Notes under the pieces: generated by a model
What the model saw: the letters and a program-made list of their open reading frames with translations, nothing else
What the model was told of the DNA's origin: nothing
The model's database searches: none
Made by a program: the position numbers and the translations under genes
Shown here: positions 33,773-40,769 of the stretch, piece after piece
Layout of the letters: the number at the start of each line of letters is the position of its first letter
Numbering within the stretch: the stretch's first letter is position 1
Assembly (NCBI GenBank): GCA_051000345.1
Contig: JBPCOJ010000022.1
Span: 1 to 64,000 of the forward strand
DNA: 64,000 nucleotides
DNA from: JBHENC01 sp051000345
GTDB lineage: Bacteria > Acidobacteriota > Blastocatellia > Pyrinomonadales > Pyrinomonadaceae
Direction of reading: 5' to 3'

Positions 33773-34501
33773 ATGCAGGAAAAGAAAATCCAAAACCGCA
33801 TAGGCAATTCAAGACTAGCCGCTTTCGTTTTATGTCTTGCTGCTTTTGCGCCTTGCGTCGCAGCACAGGTTAAAGCGCAGACGAACGGCGGCAGCGCGGC
33901 ATCCGTAAACACTGCGCCGCAAACAAACAGTGCGCAAAATGCTGATCGTCAAAATCCCGATTTTCAAATTGAAAAGCCAATTGATCTTTTTCGCGCGCTG
34001 AATTTATCGGCGGATCAGCAAGCGCAGATTAAAGCGATCAGAAGACAAAACAGGGAAGCACGCATCATTGCCTCCGAGCGTCTGCAACGCGCCCAACGCG
34101 AGCTTGACGAAGCGATCTACGCCGACAATGTAAATGTAGCGAGTGTCGCGGAGCGCCGGAGCGAATTGGCAGCGGCGCAAAGCGAAAGTGTTCGCATAGA
34201 GACGCAGGGACAACTGAATATCCGCCGCGTGCTGACGCCTGAACAACTCGCAACCCTGCGCACTTTGCGGCAGCAGGCACGCGCTGCTCGCCAAGCCAGA
34301 CGAGCCGCACAGCAGCAGCAGCAAGCGCCGCCGCCGCGTGTGGAGAACGCAAACAGTCAAGGTCAGCGTTCGCCTGACCGTTTTGAAAACCGCCGCCGCG
34401 ACATGCCCGGAAACGCTCCCGCCGGGCGCAGCAACGCTCGTCCGCCGCGCGTTCTGCGCGAGCGGCCTGCCAGACTGCCGCGCCGCCTTCTGCGCCCGTA
34501 G
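33773..34501 (+). CDS. Periplasmic Spy/CpxP-like helical protein
   Basis: About 242 residues from the ATG at 33773, with a signal peptide ending near VAA-Q. The central part (about 60-165) is a charged helical hairpin: FRALNLSADQQAQIKAI, later VLTPEQLATLRTLRQ. The two L-T/S-x-x-Q motifs match the LTxxQ signature of Spy/CpxP-type periplasmic chaperones and metal-stress sensors. The C-terminus is Arg/Gln/Pro-rich and disordered. It lies 43 nt after the anti-sigma gene in the same direction and may be a target of that sigma factor or an envelope-stress modulator. A GTG at 33743 could add ten residues but would displace the signal peptide from the N-terminus. Confidence 0.75.
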   Translation: MQEKKIQNRIGNSRLAAFVLCLAAFAPCVAAQVKAQTNGGSAASVNTAPQTNSAQNADRQNPDFQIEKPIDLFRALNLSADQQAQIKAIRRQNREARIIASERLQRAQRELDEAIYADNVNVASVAERRSELAAAQSESVRIETQGQLNIRRVLTPEQLATLRTLRQQARAARQARRAAQQQQQAPPPRVENANSQGQRSPDRFENRRRDMPGNAPAGRSNARPPRVLRERPARLPRRLLRP

Positions 34502-34836
34502 CAGCTTTCCAGAGTGCTTTGTAGAATTACAGGCAGCCGATTCTTGATTGAAGAATCGGCTGCCTGCACGTTTGCGTTTATCATTGCCGATGTGCGCAAT
34601 AATCAATGATACGACGAACAAGCAATCCGACGGGCGACGGGCGGCGTTTAGTGCTTGACGCATCACACACATTTTGCGCATCATAGGCGGACGATATTAA
34701 CTTATGCGCCGGATGCCATTCGACAAGCGATCCGTTTCAGCGCGTTCTTATTAAAATTTCCACGGCTTTCGATAATGTTCCCGCTCGTCGAGCGTTATCG
34801 CACGCACTTGTATAAAACTCGTTTCTTAATTTACGA
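34502..34836. other. Intergenic region between Spy-like and mlaE genes
   Basis: These 335 bp hold the terminator at 34530-34575 and presumably the mla promoter. Nothing else is recognised. Confidence 0.4.
34530..34575 (+). terminator. Terminator after the sigma/anti-sigma/Spy-like operon
   Basis: A perfect 16-bp stem (34530-34545 with 34551-34566, loop GATTG) lies 29 nt after the stop codon. The T-rich tail is interrupted (CACGTTTGCGTTT), so termination may be partial. Confidence 0.7.
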
Positions 34837-35604
34837 ATGAACATTGCCGCGCGCGCGCTGTTGGAATTGCAGGAAACGACGTTACTGGCGTGGCGCGCGG
34901 CGCGCGGGCTATTCCGTCGCCCGTTGTATATCGCCGAAACCATCGCGCAGATGGATGCCATCGGCGTCGGCTCTTTGACAATTATTTTGTTGACTGGATT
35001 TTTCACGGGCGCCGTGCTGACGCTGCAAACTTACCCGACGCTGAAATCTTACGGCGCAGAAAATCAAACAGGCTATTTGGTAGCGCTTTCGCTGGTGCGC
35101 GAATTGGGGCCTGTGCTGACGGCTTTGATGGTCACGGGACGCGTCGGTTCGGCCATCTCCGCCGAACTCGGTTCGATGACCGTTTCGCAGCAGATTGACG
35201 CGATGCGCGCTCTCGGCACAGACCCTGTGCGCAAACTCGTCGCGCCTCGCCTCATCGCGCTGCTGGTTACCTTGCCGATGTTGACGGTGATTGCGGATGT
35301 GATGGGCATCGGCGGCGGTCTGGCAGTCGCGTCCTCTCTTTACAATCAATCGACCGGCACGTTCTTTTCAGCATTGCGCCAGGGCATCACGACCGAAGAT
35401 ATTATCGGCGGCATCATCAAGCCTGTGGTGTTCGCGTTGATTATCGCAACCATCGCCTGCCGCAAAGGTTTGAGCACGGAGGGCGGCACAGTCGGCGTCG
35501 GGCGTTCGACGACGCAGGCCGTCGTGCTCGCTTCAATCGTCGTCATCGTCACGGACTTCTTTCTCGCAAAAGGCTTGCAAACGCTTTTAGGCTTGCCCCA
35601 GTAA
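34837..35604 (+). CDS. mlaE: MlaE-family lipid ABC transporter permease
   Basis: The 255-residue membrane protein has five or six hydrophobic segments. Family marks are the GSLTIILLTGFFTGAVLTLQ segment, S-LVRELGPVLTALMVTGRVG near residues 84-104 and the AELGSMTVSQQIDAM cytoplasmic loop near 108-122. With MlaF it forms the inner-membrane pump that moves phospholipids between inner and outer membranes via an MCE protein. It is first of the three-gene mlaE-mlaF-mlaD cluster. No MlaB or MlaC is encoded here. Confidence 0.93.
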   Translation: MNIAARALLELQETTLLAWRAARGLFRRPLYIAETIAQMDAIGVGSLTIILLTGFFTGAVLTLQTYPTLKSYGAENQTGYLVALSLVRELGPVLTALMVTGRVGSAISAELGSMTVSQQIDAMRALGTDPVRKLVAPRLIALLVTLPMLTVIADVMGIGGGLAVASSLYNQSTGTFFSALRQGITTEDIIGGIIKPVVFALIIATIACRKGLSTEGGTVGVGRSTTQAVVLASIVVIVTDFFLAKGLQTLLGLPQ

Positions 35605-35637
35605 AGACAATATCAGGTACAAACGCGGACGAGTTAT

Positions 35638-36555
35638 ATGGTTTCAACGAACATCGAAACGCCGCCGCCAAACGAGCAGGCGAACATAGACAATCAAGTA
35701 AGCGAAAACGCCGCCGACTCGACCTTCGCAGAGGTGGACGATCTCAAACGCATCGTGCCTGCCATCGAATTTCAAGATGTGCATCTCGCGTTCGGCGAGC
35801 ACAAAATCTTGAACGGCCTGACCTTCAAAGTGTTGAAGGGCGAAACAAAATTGATTCTCGGCGGCTCCGGCGGCGGCAAATCTACGATCATTAAACTCGT
35901 GCTCGGACTTCTCAGGCCCGACGCCGGAAAGGTTTTCGTCGAAGGCGAAGATATTACAGACCACACGGAAGAACAGATGATGAGCGTGCGCCGTAAAATC
36001 GGCATGGTTTTTCAGGAAGGCGCGCTCTTCGATTCGCTCTCGGTTTACGATAACGTCGCCTTCAAGCTTCACGAGCAGGGTAGGCCCGAAGAAGAAATCG
36101 AGCCGGAAGTGCGCCGTATGCTTCAGTTCGTCGATCTCGAAGATGCGATTGATAAAATGCCTATCGAGCTTTCGGGCGGTATGCGCCGCCGCGTAGGGAT
36201 TGCGCGCGCTCTCGTCGGCGATCCGAAAATCGTGCTGTTCGATGAGCCGACTGCCGGACTCGATCCGCCGACGGCGCGCACGATTTGCGAATTAGCGATG
36301 AAGCTGCGCGATCTGGAAGACGTGTCTTCGATTTTCGTGACGCACGAAATGAATAATCTGGATTATCTTTGTTCAGAATACACCGTTGTCAATGACGCCG
36401 GTGAAGTCGTCTTTGAACAGGAAGGCGAGCGCTTGTGCCTCATCAATACCAAAGTTTTGATGATCCGCGACGGCGAGAAAATCTTCAGCGGCACAGACGA
36501 AAGCCTGCGCAAAGCCGAAGACCCGTACATTCAAAAATTTCTACATGGACGCTAA
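35638..36555 (+). CDS. mlaF: MlaF-family lipid ABC transporter ATPase
   Basis: The 305-residue ATPase has a 40-residue acidic N-terminal extension before the ABC domain. Walker A GGSGGGKST lies near 75-83, the signature LSGGMRRRVGIARAL near 178-192, Walker B IVLFDEPTAGLD near 198-209 and the H-loop FVTHEMN near 238. The C-terminal tail (after about 270) resembles the MlaF extension that contacts the partner subunit. It energises MlaE. It lies 33 nt after mlaE and 126 nt before the MCE gene. Confidence 0.93.
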   Translation: MVSTNIETPPPNEQANIDNQVSENAADSTFAEVDDLKRIVPAIEFQDVHLAFGEHKILNGLTFKVLKGETKLILGGSGGGKSTIIKLVLGLLRPDAGKVFVEGEDITDHTEEQMMSVRRKIGMVFQEGALFDSLSVYDNVAFKLHEQGRPEEEIEPEVRRMLQFVDLEDAIDKMPIELSGGMRRRVGIARALVGDPKIVLFDEPTAGLDPPTARTICELAMKLRDLEDVSSIFVTHEMNNLDYLCSEYTVVNDAGEVVFEQEGERLCLINTKVLMIRDGEKIFSGTDESLRKAEDPYIQKFLHGR

Positions 36556-36653
36556 AAAAGGAGAAGTCACTAGACGGAAATCAGTAGACAGAATAAAACA
36601 AGACCGAAGCGATCAGCCGCAACGCAACCGCTGCCGTTTCTTCATTCTGGCTT

Positions 36654-36677
36654 CTGACTACTGACTACTGACTACTG
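36654..36677. repeat. Short tandem repeat (CTGACTA x3) upstream of the MCE gene
   Basis: Three perfect 7-bp copies (36654-36674) plus a partial fourth lie just before the mlaD start codon. Part of the motif appears inverted near 36582. It is too short and unspaced to be a CRISPR. Confidence 0.7.
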
Positions 36678-36681
36678 TTTT

Positions 36682-37830
36682 ATGCCCCCAACAAAAAGAA
36701 ACATCGGCTTCAGCGAACTGCGCGTCGGAATATTTGTCGTCGGAGCGATTCTCGTATTGATTTTTCTGATCCTGAACGCTTCGGGCGACATCTCTTTTTT
36801 CAAAAGCAAGCTTCATGTCCGCGCGCAGTTTGCCAATGCGGACGGTTTGCATACCGGTTCGGAAGTGCGTCTGGCGGGCGTGCGCGTCGGCAAAGTCGAT
36901 GATGTAAAACTGCTTCAGCCCACTGCCGATCCTGCCGCGCCGAAGGTCGAAGTCAAAATCGCGCTCGACGGCAAAATCGACGGCGTTCCCATCTCGGACA
37001 GAATTCGCAAGGATTCTGTGGCGCAACTCGCTTCGCCCGGACTGCTCGGCAACGAAAAATTAATCAGCATCACGCCGGGAACATCCGCCAGTCAGCCCAT
37101 CAAGGAAAATGATCTTCTGACTCCCGCGCCGCAATCGAGCACCATCACGGATTTGACGCAATCAGGTGCCGATCTCACCAAGCAATTAAACGAGGTCGCC
37201 GCGCAGATAAACGACATTACGCGCAAGGTCAACGAAGGGCCGGGTACGGCGAGCCGACTGCTCAACGACGAAGCGCTCTACAATAATTTGAACGCGACGA
37301 TCCGCGAAACGCAGGGCATCGCGGCGCAACTGAGAAACGGGCAGGGTTCCGCCGGAAAGTTTCTCAATGATCCGGCGCTTTACAACAGCCTCAACAGCAC
37401 GACGGCGCAGCTCGAAGGCATCGCGCAGGATTTACGGCGCGGGCGCGGCACCGCCGGAAAACTCTTTACGGACGAAGCGCTCTACAACAACGCGAACGCC
37501 ACCATCGCGCGGCTCAATACTTCCGTCGATAAGGTGGACGCGATCATCGCAGACTTGCGCGCCGGGCGCGGCACTGCCGGAAAGCTTCTGACAGACGAAA
37601 GCGTTTACAACGACGCGCGCGCCGCCATCGCGCGCTTTAACACAGCCGCCGAGCGCATCGACAACGTTATCGCGGGCGTGCAGCGCGGCGAAGGCACAGC
37701 CGGAAAACTTCTCACCGACGATCAGCTTTACTCGAACGTCAACCAGCTATCTTCTGAAAGCGTCAAGCTGATTTACGACTTTCGCCAGAACCCGAAGAAA
37801 TATCTGACGATTAAATTTCAGCTATTCTAA
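36682..37830 (+). CDS. mlaD: MlaD-like MCE protein with C-terminal helical repeats
   Basis: The 382-residue product has a single N-terminal membrane anchor (about 12-32, VGIFVVGAILVLIFLIL) and an MCE domain (about 38-118) with the GLHTGSEVRLAGVRVGKV motif. Residues about 145-375 form a long helical region containing five repeats of roughly 38 residues, each with a G-x-GTAGKLL-x-D core followed by an LYN motif and a helix. In E. coli MlaD this tail is short, so the extended arm may help bridge the periplasm, as in longer MCE proteins. It is the substrate-channel subunit of the lipid transporter, last in the cluster. Confidence 0.9.
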   Translation: MPPTKRNIGFSELRVGIFVVGAILVLIFLILNASGDISFFKSKLHVRAQFANADGLHTGSEVRLAGVRVGKVDDVKLLQPTADPAAPKVEVKIALDGKIDGVPISDRIRKDSVAQLASPGLLGNEKLISITPGTSASQPIKENDLLTPAPQSSTITDLTQSGADLTKQLNEVAAQINDITRKVNEGPGTASRLLNDEALYNNLNATIRETQGIAAQLRNGQGSAGKFLNDPALYNSLNSTTAQLEGIAQDLRRGRGTAGKLFTDEALYNNANATIARLNTSVDKVDAIIADLRAGRGTAGKLLTDESVYNDARAAIARFNTAAERIDNVIAGVQRGEGTAGKLLTDDQLYSNVNQLSSESVKLIYDFRQNPKKYLTIKFQLF

Positions 37831-37858
37831 ATAGAGCAATGAGCTGCGAGAGGAGTCT

Positions 37859-38998
37859 TTAACTTCGCTTCTCCTGCACCAGCACTTGAAAGCTCCCGCT
37901 CATGCGTTCCGGCAAAATCATTTCGCGCGCCTCTAGCCGCAAGCGCGTGCGTTCGGCTTCAGTCGGCGCTCTTGCGGCTTCGCGTTCGAGCATTTCCAGC
38001 AGTCCGGCCTGCAACAAAAATTCATCCTGACGCGCAAAGAGAATCGTCTGCAAGCCTGCTTCGTCGCCTGCCTCTTTGATGTGTGTCCAATCAATCGTGC
38101 TCGTCAAATCCTGTTCGCCGGGACAACTCAATAAGTTCTCTGCAAATTGATGGCGACGAATCGCGCGCAATGTTCCTGTTAAGCGATGCGGTGGATTGCG
38201 TAGCCCTGCTGTTTCTGCGCCGTAATCAACCGTAACGACGTAACCCTTCTGCACAAGCTTGCCAACGCGCCTGATATAATCCGCCGCCGCCAAATTCACT
38301 TCTATAATTTGTTTCTCAATCAATTCGTTCGGCTTGCCTTCAAAGAATTCAGCGAGGCGCGCCTTCGATAGTTTGCCTGTCTTCCAATAGAAATTTTCGT
38401 GCTCGTCAACGTCCACATAAAGCTCCAGAAAATCGCCGCCGCTGAACTGTATGCGATGGATAGGGAACGCATCGAGCAATTCGTTGGAAAAGAAAATGCA
38501 CGGCTCATTGAAAATTTTTGTCTCCGCGAGACGACGAAACTCTACGCGCTCGCCGAAGTGCGCAAGCCGATCCGCCGCCCGCCCGCGCGCATCGCTGCTC
38601 GCTTCATCTATGACATAGAGCGTGGCCTGAAAAACGCGCGGGTAATCTTGCCTTAACGCTTCGAGCAATCCGCGCGCAAAATCGCCCGCTCCCGCTCCCG
38701 CTTCAAAGATCGTCCAGCGCGTGGGCGCACCGAGTTTTTCGTAAAGAGCAGCGAAATAATTAGCGAAGGTGATTGCGAAGAGGGAACTGCTTTCCGGGCT
38801 GGTGCGATAGTCGCCCGCGCGTCCCCATCTGGCAATGTTCGATTGTTGATAATAGCCGCCGCGTTCGTCGTACAAAGCCGCTTGCATGAAATCACGAAAC
38901 GTAATCGCGCCCTTCAGTCGAATGCGCGCGCGAAGGCGTTCGGCGAGCGGCGGCGCATCACGAAATGCGTTGCCTTGTACGAATTCGCGATCGTTCAT
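37859..38998 (-). CDS. MidA/NDUFAF7-family SAM-dependent methyltransferase
   Basis: About 379 residues from the ATG at 38998 (a TTG one codon upstream is also open). Family marks: a FMQAALYDERGGYY segment near residue 40, G-DYRTSPESS near 64, the SAM-binding IFEAGAGAGDFARGLL near 95, FFSNELLDAFPIHR near 168 and VTVDYGAE near 262. The human relative NDUFAF7 dimethylates an arginine in complex I; the bacterial substrate is not known. It runs leftward, convergent with mlaD, and has no obvious operon partner downstream. Confidence 0.88.
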   Translation of the reverse strand: MNDREFVQGNAFRDAPPLAERLRARIRLKGAITFRDFMQAALYDERGGYYQQSNIARWGRAGDYRTSPESSSLFAITFANYFAALYEKLGAPTRWTIFEAGAGAGDFARGLLEALRQDYPRVFQATLYVIDEASSDARGRAADRLAHFGERVEFRRLAETKIFNEPCIFFSNELLDAFPIHRIQFSGGDFLELYVDVDEHENFYWKTGKLSKARLAEFFEGKPNELIEKQIIEVNLAAADYIRRVGKLVQKGYVVTVDYGAETAGLRNPPHRLTGTLRAIRRHQFAENLLSCPGEQDLTSTIDWTHIKEAGDEAGLQTILFARQDEFLLQAGLLEMLEREAARAPTEAERTRLRLEAREMILPERMSGSFQVLVQEKRS

Positions 38999-39195
38999 CA
39001 ATCGGATTTATTTCGTGTGCGTCAGGCTCGGAAAGCTTTTGTGATTGCGGCGCGGCAAAGGAACGCGGCGTTTAATCGCGCTCGTCCTTGAGCAGTCGCG
39101 TGGTGTTTTCCGTAACGCTGGCGGGCGGAATTATTTCGGCATCCTCTTTGAGAGAATGGTACGAGCCGCGCGCGCGCAAAGTTCCAAATGCGAAA

Positions 39196-39687
39196 TTAAA
39201 CAAGCGGTAGTTGAACGGAAACAAAAAGCCGGAGCGTCGCAAAAGCTTTTCCTTCGTGATGCGCCGCGCGGACGAGCGTCTCCAACAGCAGCGCCGCGAG
39301 CTTCTTCGCTTCACCGGACGGCACGACGATTTCCTTTTGCAAATCCGTGTCGGCGTTGAAGAGTTGAAAGCCGCGTTGCCGTGTCGCTTCGACTTCGATC
39401 AAGTATTCTGCGATGCGTTCAGGTGTGGAGAGCGTTTCGGGAAGCGTCCATTCAAACGGATCATCCCATAGATTAGTTGTCAGTCCGCCAAAGGTTTGCT
39501 CGACAACGGCGGCGGCGCGCAAAAGATGTTCGCCGCACGAATGAACCGGAAAGTGGCGTGTGCTGTGCTCGCGCGGCTGGCGAAACAAATCCTGCGCGGG
39601 GATAATGCTCAGAAGCGCGCGCGAGCGGGCGTGAAGCCGCGCGAATTCTTCATCGAGTTGATTCAAAAAAGGCTTCACGCCCGACAT
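39196..39687 (-). CDS. DinB-like four-helix protein (putative)
   Basis: About 163 residues from the ATG at 39687 (a GTG at 39708 is also in frame). It is mostly helical with a SCGEHLLRAAAVVEQTFGG segment and an AHHEGKAFATLRL segment near the end. Both recall the metal-binding helices of DinB/YfiT proteins, which are small enzymes often linked to thiol cofactors. Assignment is by pattern only. The coding frame follows the lipoprotein gene at 39711-40058 with a gap of about 20 nt, so the two are probably co-transcribed. The 190 bp after it hold nothing recognisable. Confidence 0.5.
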   Translation of the reverse strand: MSGVKPFLNQLDEEFARLHARSRALLSIIPAQDLFRQPREHSTRHFPVHSCGEHLLRAAAVVEQTFGGLTTNLWDDPFEWTLPETLSTPERIAEYLIEVEATRQRGFQLFNADTDLQKEIVVPSGEAKKLAALLLETLVRAAHHEGKAFATLRLFVSVQLPLV

Positions 39688-39710
39688 CTGCGCTTCTTTA
39701 CTGCACACCG

Positions 39711-40058
39711 TTATTTAGAGCGGCGGTCTGATTCGATCAACACTGTGCCGAAGTTTTTGCCGCCGAAGCTAAAGCCTGTTTGTAGGTGTCCCTTCGCGCC
39801 GACACGCGAGCCGCGCGATGGCACGCCGTGTTCTGTTACGACAAACAATCTGCCTGTGCCATCGTCTATTTCGTAAACGCCTCTGCCGAGCACTCCGTAG
39901 CTGTCTATGACGTTGCCCGCGACGGCGACATCCTTATTGCGGTAGCGTCCCGGATCGGCGTTGAGCTTCGAGATTGTTTCGCGCTGCGGGCAGGCCGTGG
40001 CGAAAAGCGTGATGGCGAAAATAAATGAGAGAAAAGTTAATTTGCGACGTGAATTCAT
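39711..40058 (-). CDS. Small putative lipoprotein with OB-like domain
   Basis: This encodes 115 residues. The start at 40058 is fixed by an AGGAG site 6 nt upstream; a longer open frame lacks one. The N-terminus is hydrophobic and ends in a lipobox-like FATAC, so Cys is probably lipidated. The remainder (about 25-115) is beta-rich: YRNKDVAVAGNV, GVYEIDDGTGRLFVVTEHG, RVGAKGHLQTG. This resembles the OB-fold of NirD or YgiW-type periplasmic proteins. No enzyme motif is seen. Confidence 0.75.
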   Translation of the reverse strand: MNSRRKLTFLSFIFAITLFATACPQRETISKLNADPGRYRNKDVAVAGNVIDSYGVLGRGVYEIDDGTGRLFVVTEHGVPSRGSRVGAKGHLQTGFSFGGKNFGTVLIESDRRSK

Positions 40059-40297
40059 AGCATCTCCTATGCGGCGAATTTTTGGGAGAGCGCTTCGGAT
40101 AATAGCACGCAAATCGCTTTGCTCCGAAATTAATGCGTGCTCGCGCTGCTTGACGGAAGGATTCTTCAATGTTAGCTTAGCCGTTCATTTTGCAATCGAG
40201 CTTTGTTTGAAACAGCGCTCGCACGTTCTTTGCAAGTTTAATTTTCGTATCGCTACTCGATTCGTTCACGGTATTTTCGACGAACGGATTGACCGTC

Positions 40298-40496
40298 GCA
40301 GGTTATCGCCCGAAAGCTTTCGGGCGACAAGGGAAGTCGGGTGTAATGCCCGCGCGGTTCCCGCCACTGTGTACCGGCGATTCACGCTGCTTTCATTTCA
40401 ACGATTCATTCGTTGAATGGTCACTTGCCGAACGAGGCAGGGAAGGCTTGTTAAAGCAGCATGAGTTTGAGCCGGAAGTCAGGAAACCTTGCCTGC
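40298..40496 (+). ncRNA. Cobalamin riboswitch
   Basis: The aptamer is closed by GCAGG (40298-40302) pairing with CCTGC (40492-40496). Conserved parts are the GGGAAGTCGGGTG block followed by TAATGCCC and GCGCGG, the B12-box GCCACTG at 40363-40369, and the 3' core GCCGGAAGTCAGG beginning at 40471. It reads toward the TonB receptor gene, consistent with repression of corrinoid uptake when cobalamin is plentiful. The variable arm between (about 40381-40470) is long and contains an internal hairpin. Confidence 0.93.
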
Positions 40497-40650
40497 AAAT
40501 TGAACAGACGGAAGCGACCGCTAATGCTCCGGGAAAGAGCGAGTGGCAACGTGAATGCGAAACGCCTTTGCCGGTAAAACATCCCGCGCCATTTGATTTC
40601 ATTAATTCAATGCGCCGCTAAATTTTCCCATCAAATGCGCGCGCAATTCT

Positions 40651-40697
40651 CAAAGCCCTTTATCTTCCACACGGAAGATAAAGGGCTTTGGCGTTTT
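40651..40697 (+). terminator. Terminator in the riboswitch leader
   Basis: A perfect 18-bp stem (40651-40668 with 40673-40690, loop ACAC) is followed by GCGTTTTT. It lies 155 nt beyond the aptamer and 73 nt before the receptor start codon, which fits a transcription-terminating expression platform. An upstream anti-terminator pairing was not traced. Confidence 0.8.
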
Positions 40698-40769
40698 TGG
40701 TTTCCTCCAAAACACTGCTCCATCTCTCTTTTCCACCACACTGAATATTTTTAGAAAGGTGGAGTAGCC

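Noticed and set aside
33743..34501. GTG start at 33743 for the Spy-like gene
   Set aside because: It would put ten polar residues before the signal peptide; the ATG at 33773 gives a normal one.
36654..36677. CRISPR-like tandem repeat
   Set aside because: Only three contiguous 7-bp copies with no spacers; listed as a simple repeat.
39072..39314. A possible frameshifted C-terminal extension of the DinB-like gene
   Set aside because: The DinB-like frame already has a normal length and the other frame has no family features; no frameshift is needed.
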